Both the position numbers and the translations under genes were made by a program. The notes under the pieces are model-generated. The model was not told where the DNA came from, did not search any database, and worked only from the letters and a program-made list of their open reading frames with translations. Positions 1 to 10,000 of a stretch of 15,046 nt of DNA are shown piece by piece (positions within the stretch are counted from its first letter, which is position 1; each line of letters begins with the position of its first letter). This stretch comes from JABCPO02 sp963513115 (GTDB lineage: Bacteria > Bacillota > Clostridia > TANB77 > CAG-508). Location of the stretch: NCBI GenBank assembly GCA_963513115.1, contig CAUPPN010000011.1, positions 1-15,046 of the forward strand. The letters are read 5' to 3'.

Positions 1-1317
1 GGAAAAATTGAAAAAAATAAAAGTGATGATAAAGAAGAAAAAGAACAAGAAAATAAAAATATAGTAAGTGATAATATAAATAATAAAGTTGAAGATGAAT
101 ATGTATTAACAGATGTACATATATTTGAAAAAGGTGACAGTGTATATCTTTGTGAAAAAACAGGAAATATGAAAATTAAAAGAGCAGATGGAAGGGAAAT
201 AGAAATATCTGAAGACTCTGAAAAAGTAGAAGGATATTTAGACATAGTATCTAATGATTATGGATTTTTAAGAAATGGAAGTTTAAAACCTACAGATGAT
301 GATATATATATACCAAAAAATGTAATAGATAGTATGGGATTAAAATATGGTGATTATGTAGTAGGATTAGGTAGAAAAGCACAAAACAATAAGAAACCTT
401 CAATATACTATGTAACTGATGTAAATGGATTAAGATCTGATAGGTTAAGGAATAGGATGGCATTTGAAGATTTAAGACCAATATATCCAAATAAGAGAAT
501 AAATCTTGGAAATAGTAATTGCAGTTCAAATAGGATAATTAGTATGTTTTCGCCAATAGGATATGGACAAAGATCATTAATAGTATCACCACCTAAAGCG
601 GGTAAAACTACAATACTTAAAAATTTAGCTAAAAGGATAAGTGAAATTGGTGGAGACACAGAACTTTTAATACTTTTGATAGATGAAAGGCCAGAAGAAG
701 TTACAGATATGCAAGATAGTGTACCAAATGTAGAAGTATTTGCTTCAACATTTGATGAAAGACCAGAAGATCATATACACATGGCAGAGTTTACATTGGA
801 ACTTGCTAAAAGAAAAGTAGAAGCAGGTAAAAATGTAGTTATATTATTAGATAGTATAACAAGACTTGCAAGAGCATATAATCTAGTTGTACCATCATCT
901 GGTAAGGTGTTATCAGGTGGTTTTGATCCAACAGCATTATATAAGCCTAAAAAGTTTTTTGGAGCTGCAAGGAATTTAGAAAATGGTAAGTCACTTACAA
1001 TTATTGCAACAGCATTAGTTGAAACAGGAAGTAAGATGGATGATTTAATATATGAAGAATTTAAAGGAACAGGAAATATGGAGCTACACTTAGAAAGAAG
1101 TTTAGCAGAAGAAAGACTATACCCTGCAATTAATATTAAAAAATCAGGAACAAGAGAAGATATATTATTATACCCTAAAAATGAGAAAAATATTATAGAC
1201 AATGTAAGGAAAACAATGTCAAATGGATCAGATCAAGAGTTTTTAAATGCAATATTAGAAGCAATTAAACTTACTAAAACAAATGACCAACTACTAGATA
1301 TACTAAAGAAGATATAA
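1..1317 (+). CDS. rho: Transcription termination factor Rho (5' end missing)
   Basis: Rho is a hexameric RNA helicase/ATPase that loads on nascent RNA and ends transcription. The frame is open from base 1, so the gene starts upstream; the ATG at 169 is an internal Met and has no ribosome site. The first ~45 visible codons are a low-complexity Lys/Glu/Asp/Asn stretch, like the insertions many Gram-positive Rho proteins carry before the RNA-binding domain. The cold-shock-like primary RNA site follows, with NDYGFLR (E. coli has the equivalent GFGFLR). The ATPase core shows Walker A PPKAGKT at 589-609, Walker B ILLDSITRLARAYN near 840-880, the Q-loop region VLSGGFDPTAL, and the R-loop/secondary-site block GSKMDDLIYEEFKGTGNMEL. 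All core motifs look intact, so the protein should be active. It ends in TAATAA. Family assignment is essentially certain; the true N-terminus cannot be seen. Confidence 0.97.
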   Translation, partial: GKIEKNKSDDKEEKEQENKNIVSDNINNKVEDEYVLTDVHIFEKGDSVYLCEKTGNMKIKRADGREIEISEDSEKVEGYLDIVSNDYGFLRNGSLKPTDDDIYIPKNVIDSMGLKYGDYVVGLGRKAQNNKKPSIYYVTDVNGLRSDRLRNRMAFEDLRPIYPNKRINLGNSNCSSNRIISMFSPIGYGQRSLIVSPPKAGKTTILKNLAKRISEIGGDTELLILLIDERPEEVTDMQDSVPNVEVFASTFDERPEDHIHMAEFTLELAKRKVEAGKNVVILLDSITRLARAYNLVVPSSGKVLSGGFDPTALYKPKKFFGAARNLENGKSLTIIATALVETGSKMDDLIYEEFKGTGNMELHLERSLAEERLYPAINIKKSGTREDILLYPKNEKNIIDNVRKTMSNGSDQEFLNAILEAIKLTKTNDQLLDILKKI

Positions 1318-1347
1318 TAAAAGAGAATATATACTTAAAATATAATC

Positions 1348-1376
1348 TTGTAGATATATGAAAAAATGTATATAAT
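1348..1376 (+). promoter_or_regulatory. Candidate sigma-A promoter for the yqeG operon
   Basis: TATAAT at 1371-1376 is preceded, 17 bases upstream, by TTGTAG at 1348-1353. The -10 is perfect and the -35 weak. Transcription would start near 1383, just before the Shine-Dalgarno at 1386-1390, giving a very short leader. This placement means the upstream in-frame ATG at 1366 lies inside the promoter. Confidence 0.5.
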
Positions 1377-1385
1377 ATATAGCAT

Positions 1386-1390
1386 GAGGA
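1386..1390 (+). promoter_or_regulatory. Ribosome binding site that sets the yqeG start
   Basis: GAGGA ends 8 bases before the ATG at 1399. The in-frame ATGs at 1366 and 1384 have no upstream Shine-Dalgarno, so this site favours the 1399 start, which also matches the usual N-terminus of the family. Confidence 0.7.
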
Positions 1391-1398
1391 AAATTAAT

Positions 1399-1956
1399 AT
1401 GAAAAAATATTTGGCAAATGGATACTTTAAAAAAGTTACTGATATACCAGTAGAGTATTTAAAAGAAAATAATATACATGCAGTATTAGTTGATTTAGAT
1501 AATACAACACTTGATTTAAAAGGAAATATATTAGAGGGATTAGAAAATTGGCATGAAAAAGTTTCGGCTGAAGGAATTGAAGTTATGATTCTTACTAATT
1601 CTAATCAAAAAAAGAGAATTAAAAAAGTTGCAAAAGCATTAGATATACATTATATATTATTTGCATGTAAACCATTTAAAAGAGGCTTTAAAAAAGCACA
1701 AAAAATACTTAATATGCCATATGAAAATATAGCATTGGTAGGTGATCAAATATATACTGATATAGTAGGTGCAAATAAAGTTGGAATGCATTCAATACTT
1801 GTTGATCCAATAATTGAAAGCACAGATTATTTGTTTACTATAATGAAAAGACCTTTTGAAAGAAAGATTAAAAGAACATATTATTTAAAATACCAAAATG
1901 GTGAATATGTAAATCCTGAAAAAAATGATGTTATTGAAGATAAGGAAAAAGATTAG
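1399..1956 (+). CDS. yqeG: YqeG-family HAD (subclass IIIA) phosphatase
   Basis: A 185-residue HAD-superfamily hydrolase of the YqeG type, probably a cytoplasmic phosphatase; the natural substrate of the family is not firmly established. HAD motif I is VDLDNT with the nucleophile and acid Asp32 and Asp34. Motif II is the TNSN at 66-69, the motif III lysine is in ACKP (Lys91), and motif IV is GDQIYTD (115-121) with Asp116 and Asp121. All catalytic positions are present. Length and the N-terminal 'P..YLKENNI.AVLVDLDNT' layout fit B. subtilis YqeG. The next gene's ribosome site overlaps this stop codon, so the two are surely co-transcribed. In many Clostridia this gene sits near aroE and an M24 peptidase gene; aroE is not between them here. 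I chose ATG 1399 over 1366 because of the Shine-Dalgarno and promoter positions. Confidence 0.9.
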   Translation: MKKYLANGYFKKVTDIPVEYLKENNIHAVLVDLDNTTLDLKGNILEGLENWHEKVSAEGIEVMILTNSNQKKRIKKVAKALDIHYILFACKPFKRGFKKAQKILNMPYENIALVGDQIYTDIVGANKVGMHSILVDPIIESTDYLFTIMKRPFERKIKRTYYLKYQNGEYVNPEKNDVIEDKEKD

Positions 1957-1964
1957 GAGAAATT

Positions 1965-2711
1965 ATGGGAATGATTGGTAAAAATTATATATTCTATTTA
2001 ATAGCTATATTTGCAAGCATATTTTCAGGAATGTATATAACAACATATTCTAGAGGATATGATATTGAAACAAAAGAAATTAAAGGAAATATATTAGATA
2101 TAATAAAAGAAAATATTCCATATACATCAATATATATAATTATATCCCTTATTATATATATGCTATCTACTTATGTAATAGACAAGAATGTAGATATTGC
2201 AAATACAAGTGGAATACTTAAATATGCAGAAATGATAATGATGTTACCTAGCCTTTTAAGTATTGGAATTTTAGATAAGAAATATAGGAAGATACCAAAT
2301 AGGTTAAATATGAACCTGTTAATAATTGCTTTAGCCTTTACTATGCTTAATGGACTATTAAGCATAACAATGCTAAAAGATAGGGTATATGCATTTTTGC
2401 TTGCAGGAATAATATATATAGTTATGTACTATATTGGTAGATTAATGTATGGAAAAGATGCAATGGGACTTGGAGATATTAAATTAATACTTGCTGTATC
2501 ATTATCATTAGGTGTTTTAAGAATTATAGATGTAACTATAATTACATTCCTTGTTGCAACAATTTCTTCTATTGTAATTTCAATATACAAGTCAAGAAAA
2601 AATATACGAGATGACTATATTCCATTTGGAACATTTTTGATTTTTGGAATAATTGCAACACAGTTTATGCAAATAGGAACTATAACTAAAATGATTTCAC
2701 ATATTTTTTAG
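1965..2711 (+). CDS. A24 prepilin peptidase-like membrane protease
   Basis: A 248-residue, very hydrophobic protein with about seven membrane segments (roughly 8-26, 54-72, 88-102, 115-135, 142-158, 172-206 possibly two, 220-236). The two aspartates of the A24 aspartyl protease family are present: Asp104 in GILDKKYRKIPNRLN (the D....IPN motif) and Asp171 in GLGDIKL (the GxGD motif). The family cleaves leader peptides of type IV pilins or competence pseudopilins at the cytoplasmic face of the membrane. The usual N-terminal methyltransferase domain with its paired CxxC motifs is absent: the first 100 residues contain no cysteine. It is therefore likely a peptidase without N-methylation activity. 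A strong AGGAGA overlaps the upstream stop codon, 4 bases before ATG 1965; ATG 1971 is a possible alternative. No pilin genes are visible in the window. Confidence 0.85.
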   Translation: MGMIGKNYIFYLIAIFASIFSGMYITTYSRGYDIETKEIKGNILDIIKENIPYTSIYIIISLIIYMLSTYVIDKNVDIANTSGILKYAEMIMMLPSLLSIGILDKKYRKIPNRLNMNLLIIALAFTMLNGLLSITMLKDRVYAFLLAGIIYIVMYYIGRLMYGKDAMGLGDIKLILAVSLSLGVLRIIDVTIITFLVATISSIVISIYKSRKNIRDDYIPFGTFLIFGIIATQFMQIGTITKMISHIF

Positions 2712-2712
2712 A

Positions 2713-2730
2713 TATTAGTATATACTAATA
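2713..2730 (+). repeat. Perfect 18-base palindrome between two operon genes
   Basis: TATTAGTAT followed directly by ATACTAATA forms a perfect palindrome between the prepilin peptidase stop and the ribosome site of the next gene. As RNA it could fold into a 7-bp hairpin with an ATAT loop just before AAGGAGA (2734-2740). It has no following T-tract, so it is not an intrinsic terminator. Confidence 0.5.
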
Positions 2731-2745
2731 GGTAAGGAGAAAGAT

Positions 2746-3810
2746 ATGATATCAAATATTTCATGTGTAAAAACAAATCTTAAATCAAGGAATATTGACT
2801 CAATGATTGTTTTAGGCGAGAGTAATATATATTTTTTAAGTTCTTTAGATTGCCCAGGAATTTTAATAATTACAGAAGAAGAAAATGTATTTTTAACATA
2901 TGATAAATATGTAGCATATGCAAAAGGAATTATTAAAATCGCAGATCAAATTAATGTTGAAACATTAAATGATATACAAGATATTGTAAAATATTTTCAA
3001 AATAGCAATAGGATAGGAATAGAAGCAAAATACATGTCTCTTGCAGACTATAATCTAACATCTAAAATATTAGATGCAGAGATGGTAGATGTATCAGGAA
3101 TTATTGAAAATTTAAGAGAAATAAAAGATGAAGAACAAATAACTATTATGAAAGATATATCTGAGATATTAGTTTCTATTATGAAAAAGGTAAAATTTAA
3201 ATTACAAAAAGGTGTATCTGAGTATGAAATTACAGAATACATTAAAAATAGTATAAGAAATTATACGTTAGAAGCTTTAGATATAGAAGTACATTTTGGA
3301 AGGAATACTTCATCTAGAATAAAATCATATACAAATTACAAACTGCGTGAAAATGATATTGCAACAATTAGTATAGCAGCAAGGAAAAGAGGATACACAA
3401 GTAGGATTGGAAGAACGTTTTTCAAAGGTGATTTTTTGGATACAAATAGCGATGTTAAAAAAGAATATGAAAAATTAGTTAAAGTACATGACTTAATGCT
3501 TAGAACAATTAAAAGTGGTGAGATAGTAGGTGATATATCAAAAGATATTGTAGAAGAACTTAAAAACACTCTTTGGAATACATATTATGATGTAGGATCA
3601 GGAATTGGTATAGAGGTTATGGAAGATCCAATACTAAATACTCATTCTAAAAAGAAATTTAAAGAAAATATGACACTTTTAATTACTCCATCAGTATTTT
3701 TGGAAAATACATATGGTATTATAATAGAGGATGTAATAGCATTAACTGCAGTTAATTATATTATGCTTACTAAATTTCCAAGAGAAATAGAAGAATTAAC
3801 AATTAAATAA
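2746..3810 (+). CDS. M24 (Xaa-Pro peptidase-fold) protein, probably catalytically dead
   Basis: A 354-residue protein with the two-part build of Xaa-Pro aminopeptidases/dipeptidases: a creatinase-like N-terminal domain (about 1-125) and an M24 'pita-bread' domain (about 130-354, beginning LREIKDEEQITIMKDISEI). The family normally binds two metals through Asp, Asp, His, Glu, Glu. Aligned by eye, the first Asp is Ser209 (TISIAARKRGYTS), the second is Arg220 (SRIGRT in place of SDxTRT), the metal His is Ser285 (DVGSGIGIE), the catalytic His of HExP is Met292 (MEDP), and the Glu of EPG is Thr314 (LITPS). Only the last Glu remains (IIEDV, Glu328). The fold signature persists but the active site does not, so it is unlikely to be a peptidase; a binding or regulatory role is inference. 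AAGGAGA sits 5 bases before ATG 2746. It is co-directional with the upstream genes and likely ends their operon. Confidence 0.8.
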   Translation: MISNISCVKTNLKSRNIDSMIVLGESNIYFLSSLDCPGILIITEEENVFLTYDKYVAYAKGIIKIADQINVETLNDIQDIVKYFQNSNRIGIEAKYMSLADYNLTSKILDAEMVDVSGIIENLREIKDEEQITIMKDISEILVSIMKKVKFKLQKGVSEYEITEYIKNSIRNYTLEALDIEVHFGRNTSSRIKSYTNYKLRENDIATISIAARKRGYTSRIGRTFFKGDFLDTNSDVKKEYEKLVKVHDLMLRTIKSGEIVGDISKDIVEELKNTLWNTYYDVGSGIGIEVMEDPILNTHSKKKFKENMTLLITPSVFLENTYGIIIEDVIALTAVNYIMLTKFPREIEELTIK

Positions 3811-3886
3811 TATATATAGAAGTAACAAAAGTAAAAAGTTTAAAAGAAAAAGAAAGACAAAATGATAAAATAGTTGAAAGTAAATA

Positions 3887-3919
3887 AGCTGAGGTAAAAT
3901 TACCAAGGCTTTTTATTTT
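3887..3919 (+). terminator. Rho-independent terminator after the rho-to-M24 block
   Basis: AGCTGAGGTAA pairs with TTACCAAGGCT (outer A-G-C-T with G-G-C-T, an internal 2x2 mismatch, then GGTAA with TTACC) and is followed by TTTTTATTTT. It lies 76 bases after the M24 stop and before the surface protein gene. Its outer stem and tail resemble the terminator at 13539-13565. Confidence 0.7.
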
Positions 3920-3966
3920 GAAAAAACTTGAAAATATTATATTTGTTGCTTTTATATCATAAAAAC

Positions 3967-3995
3967 TTTCATATATATTGCATTAAAGATATAAT
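3967..3995 (+). promoter_or_regulatory. Candidate promoter of the surface protein gene
   Basis: A perfect TATAAT lies at 3990-3995, with only a weak TTTCAT at 3967-3972 as -35 (17-base spacer). An alternative pair is TTGCAT at 3978-3983 with TAGAAT at 4000-4005 (16-base spacer). It lies between the upstream terminator and GGAAGGA (4021-4027), so a promoter is expected here, but which pair is used cannot be decided. Confidence 0.4.
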
Positions 3996-4032
3996 TAAAT
4001 AGAATAATAATAGTTTTTGTGGAAGGAAAAAC

Positions 4033-7000
4033 ATGAAAAAATATAAATTAAATTATAATTTGATTCTTATAATTACGCTAGTTATTATAACTATTCTTAG
4101 TATATTTTTATTAGGTTCATTAAAATATACTAAGAAAAAAATAGAAGGAAATAGCATATTTGCTAACTCTCCAGGTATAGTTACTAGTGCAGATGTAACA
4201 ATTATAGATGGACAAGCACCATTTGATGATAATAATTATCCTGGAAACGATAATTCGCCTAATAATAATATAGTAAGATCAAATGATAAACTTATATATG
4301 AAGTTAAACCATATGTTAATTTAAATGGTTCAAACTCTAGTAAGCTAATAATAAAAGGTACATTACCTAGAAAAAATTTAATATATTGGAATAAGGATGA
4401 AATAAATAAATTTGCAAAGGGATATATTAATTATACACAAGATAATTATAATTATTATTTTACTTATGAAAGAAACTATAATGAATTGACAAGTGAAAAA
4501 GGAAGTTCAACTATATCATTATATTTTGATGTTTTAGTATCAGGAGCTAAAAATAATGAATTAATACAGCCAACGTTTGAAATATATATGTCAGATAATA
4601 ATATTGAGCCACAAAAGAAAATAATAAAACCAAATGCGGTAAAAGTAAGTTCTGCAAATAGATGTAAAATAGAATTAGGTGATGGCGGAAAAAAGCAGGA
4701 AAAAATAACATATAATGGAAAAGTTGGAAGAATGTATTCAACAAGTGTATACGTTAAAATAGAAAATGATAGAAATAAAAAAGGATTAATAGGATTAGAA
4801 TATCCACAGGAAGATATACTTACAGATATGGAATTTAAAACATTTTTAAATCCTAAAAATGGTGGCATTACAGGAGAAAAAGAAGAACTTACAGGGAATA
4901 TGAGGCCAGAAGTTATGCAATATTGTTTGAATTCATTATCTGATTATGAACTAAAAATTAAAGAAAATGAAAATTACCCATATTATTATATAGTAGATAC
5001 AGGGCTACCAGATGCTAAAAGAATGCGTAAAGAATATCAGGGGAGTTTATCATTTTTTAATATAGAAAACCAAATGACTGCAGGAGATATACAAGTAAGT
5101 AATATGACTAAAGGAAATGCTACAGTTAGATTTTTTAATTATATTTTAAATGAAAAAAATATATTTCCAGTCGCGGGAATTTGGTCTAGTAAGAGAGAAT
5201 ATCCAGAGACAGATGGATATATAACAGCAGCAAGTATAATAATATTTTGTCCATTTCCAGATAAAGAATATATTGAAAATTTTTTAAACGAAAAATATTC
5301 AAGCATATTACCAGAAGATTTTAATTACACGGTTGACTTGGAAGTGACATTAAAAAATAAAAGAATAAAAGAAAATAATAAAGAAATACAAGTAGATAGA
5401 GAAAGTAGTAAAACATATATATGTAATATGGAAGAGAAGCCTGAAGATAAAGCTGTTTTAGAAATAGAAAAAAATGGAAAAAGCATAGCTTTACCAAAAA
5501 GTGCTTTTGGTAATAGGTTTAGTGGACTTTCAAGAGTTATAGATACATTTGAAATAAGTAATTCATTGGTAAAATTTTACACTCAAGATGAAGAATACAA
5601 GTCATATGGTACTGCAGTGTTTACAAAATTTGATGGCAATTTAATTGAGCCAACAGGTAATATTACAAGGCAATTTCGTATAGATAAGATACATTATCTA
5701 ACAAAAAAAGATGGTAAAAATTGGAAGACTGAAGCAGAGATGAAAGATGCTAGATATGATGCATTTAATTATTATGAAACATTAGAAGAAGCAAAAAAAC
5801 ATGGCGTTGTAGTAGGAATAGTAGGCCAAGGAGTAAAGCCTAAAGGAAGTGGAAATTTAAAAAGTAATATGATTAATTACTATTATGCAGAGTTTAAAAC
5901 AAAAGAAAATGTAAAACCTGGCACAGTAGGACTATTTTCTAATATGGCATATAATTATTTTAAAAGAGATTATAAACAAGATGGTGGTGATTTTATAACA
6001 GGAACATTTGTACCACCTAGAGAAAAAGAGGGGTATTTTGTAGCAGATGAATATCCATATACTGAAAAAACAAAATACGATAGTGAAGGAAAAAATATAA
6101 ATGAAGGAAACCCTACATCATATCTAATACTAAATGCAATGCCAGAGATTAAAATAGAAACAAATAGAGATATATATAATTTAATAGACAATCAAAATAT
6201 TATAAATGTAAGTATCATACCTAGTATAAAAACATCTGTAAGGGCATCTAAAAGTAAAGTTAGAAAAGTTAAAACAGAAATAACAATACCTAAAGGGCTA
6301 GAAATTGATCTTGAAACTGCTAAAATAGCTGGAGAGAATATAAAGCCAATAAGTGTAAAAAAAGATGGGGATTTAACTAAAGTAATATTTGAGTATGAAA
6401 CTACATATGATGAAAAAGATTATACATCTAAAGTAATTACATTTAATGCAAATATAGATAGAACTATAAGAAACAATACAAATCTTAAAATAGATGCTAT
6501 AACTAAAATAGAAGATGAAGCACCTTCATATATAACAGAAAGGCAGGCTTTTAAAAGTATAAATATACAAAATGCACTTGCAGAAATTGCTTATCAAAAT
6601 ATAAAAAGAAAAGTTATAGAATATGGTGAAAATTTCAAGTTTGAAGTTGCTATGTTAAATAATTCAAGAAATAGTTATTCTGAAGTAACATTATTTGATA
6701 TATTACCACATAATAATAGAACTACAAATGGTAGTAATTTTGATGGAACATATACTCTTAATAACTTAAAATCATCACTTAATGCAAATATATATTATAC
6801 AACAGATGAAAAGATTAGAAATTATAATGCTAAGAATTATAAAGAAGCAGGAGTTGATTGGAAATTATATACAGGTGGTAGCATACAAGATGCAAAAGCT
6901 ATATATGCAATTTCATCAATTAATGCATATAATGCACATAAAATTACCTTTGATATATTACCTAAGGGACAAAAAGCTGCTAATACATATGTAAATGATT

Positions 7001-10000
7001 TTAGTACACATATTATAGGACAAGGCGGAATATTACAAGTAAGAGAAAAAGTAGCAATTGCTAAAAGAAACATACAAGGAAATATATGGGAAGATAAAAA
7101 TATTGATGGAAAAATAGGTAACTATGAAACTAAAATAAAAGATATTTGGGTTTCATTAAAAAAGGAAAATGGAAGCAAAGTAACTAGATTAGATGGAACA
7201 GAAGTAAAAGATGTAAAAACAAATGAAAATGGTGAATATATATTTGAAGATGTACCTCCTGTTAAAAATATGAAAGTTATAATGCATTATTCTAATAATA
7301 TGCAGGTAACTATAAAGAAAAATGATAATGTTTCAAATAAAGAATTTGAAATAAGAAATATAAGCCCTATTCCTGCAATAGATATGAATAAAGACAATAC
7401 TACTTTAAATTATATCCAAAATTTAACTAAATATAATATTGGTATATTATATAAAAAAGATATAACTGTTAAAAAAATATGGGAAAATGGAAAAAATAGA
7501 CCAGCTGTCGATGTTGTGTTATATAGAAAAATTGAAAATGGTAAATTAGAGAAGATAAAAGAAGGAAAAATAATTACAGGATCTAATTCTGATAAAAGTT
7601 CATTCACTTTTGGTAATTTTGAAGTTTTAGATAGCAATGATAATATATATACATATATTGCAGATGAAATAAATGTACCAAAAAATTATACTAAAAAAAT
7701 ATCCGGAGATGGATTAACAATTACAAATACATATGTAATACCAAAACAAAACATAACTATCAAAAAACAATGGATAAATGGAAAAGCAAGGCCTGATATA
7801 GATATAATATTATATAGAAATATTCTAGGTGGCAAAAAAGAAAAAGTATTAAATGCTACATTGAAAACAGAAAATGGAAAAAATGAAATAATTCATACAT
7901 TTAATAATGTAGATAAGACAGATATATCAGGAAATGAATATATATATAGTGTAGATGAAATAAATGTACCAGAAAATTATACTAAAAAAATAGACAATGA
8001 AAATAATATAATAACAAATACATATATAGCGCCAAAGCAAAGTATAACTGGAAGGATTATATGGGTAAATGGTAAAAAAAGAGAAAATATAACATTGATA
8101 CTATATAGAAAAGATAAAAGCGGTAAAGAAGAGATAGTAGATAGAAAAGTTATAAGTACGGAAAAAGGTAAAAATGAAATTACATATACATGGAATGATT
8201 TAGATAAAACTGATACTGAAGGAACAAATTATACATATAGGATTGATGAAGAAAAAGTACCAGAAAATTACACTAAAAAAATATCCGAAGATGGATTAAC
8301 AATTACAAATACATATGTAATACCAAAACACAATGTAACAATTAAAAAATTATGGAAAAATGGAAAAACAAGGCCAGATATAAATATTGGATTATATAGA
8401 AATATTACTGGTGGTAAAAAAGAAGAAGTATCAAAAGTTACATTGAAAACAGAAAGTGGAAAAGATGAAACAACTCATATCTTTACTAATTTATATAAGA
8501 CAGATATATTAGGAAATGAATATACATATAGTGTAGATGAATTAAATACATTAGCAAATTTTTCAAAGAAGATAGTAAATAATAATACAATACTAAATGA
8601 ATATATATCTTCTAAAATAGATATAAAAGTTACTAAAAAATGGATAGGTGGAAATGAAAGACCTGATATTAATATAATATTATATAGGTATATAAAAGGG
8701 AATGAAAAATATAAAGAAAAGGTAAAAGAGCAAGTAATTAAAACAAAAGAAGGTGCAAATGAAAGTACATATATTTTTAAAAATTTAGATAAAACAGATG
8801 AGAAAGCAAATGAATATATATATACAATAGATGAAGAAAAAGTTCCACAAAATTATATAAAAGAAATTGATAATAAAAATAATATAATAAAAAATACATA
8901 TGTATCACCTAAAAGAAAGTTGAATGTTATAAAAAAATGGCAAGGTGGAATAGAAAGACAAGATATACAGGTGCAATTATATAGAAATGGTAAAAAATAT
9001 CTAGAACCTGTAACTCTTAAAACAGACAGTAAAAAGGATGAAGCAAGATATATATATAATGATTTAGATAAAACAGATGAAAATGGAAATGAATATATAT
9101 ATACAGTAGATGAGGTAAATACTCCTTTAAATTACATTAAAAGTTTGAATATAGAAAATACAGATACTAATGTAATAACTAATAAATATATATCACCTAA
9201 AGTGGATATAGTCGCAACAAAAAAGTGGGTAGGTGGTGAAAATGTAAGACCTGATACTATTACACTTGTATTATATAGACAGATAGAAAATGGTAAAAAA
9301 GAAAAAGTAATAGAAAAAGAAATTAAGGTTACTAAGGATAATAAAACTACATATACTTTTTTAAAACAAGATAAGACAGATAATTCTGGAAATATATACA
9401 CATATAGTGTAGAAGAAATAAATGTACCAGAAAATTATAATAAGGAAGAAACAGGACTTATAGTTACTAATACATATAATTCACCTAAAATAGATATACC
9501 TGTAAGTTTGATATATATAAATGGTAAGTTAAAAAGAAAAGATGTTAAAATAGAACTTTTGAGAAATGGAAAAAAAGTAGATCAAATAGAGTTTAAAGTA
9601 GAAAATGATAAAGAAAAAAAGGATAAATATGAATATATATTTAAAGACTTGGATAAGACAGACAAGAGTGGAAAAGACTATAATTATGAAATAAAACAAA
9701 TTACAGATGTAAAATATTTTGTTAAAAAAGAACAAGGGTTTTCTGTTGTTAATGAGTATGTAATACCTAAAATAGATATATCATTTAATAAAAAATGGAT
9801 TGATCCTTTTGTAGAACAGAAAAAAGAAGAAAAACCAGAAATACAAGTACAATTATATAAAAATGGAAATAAGCATTCTGATATCATTTTGTTAAAAGAA
9901 GGAAAAACTTCATATCTATGGGAAAAGCAAGATAGAACAGATAAAGACGGAAAAGAAAATATTTATGAAGTTAAGGAAGAAATGGTTCCAAAATATTATA

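Noticed and set aside
771..1202. A 143-codon minus-strand open frame inside rho
   Set aside because: It lies antisense to the highly conserved ATPase core of rho and has no recognisable features.
1366..1398. Upstream ATG at 1366 as the start of the YqeG-like gene
   Set aside because: It lies within the candidate promoter with no ribosome site before it, and the 11 extra residues are not part of the usual N-terminus of the family.
3807..3887. A short open frame rich in Lys and Glu after the M24 gene, as a remnant gene
   Set aside because: It is in a different frame from the M24 gene, has no start codon or ribosome site, and matches nothing I recognise.
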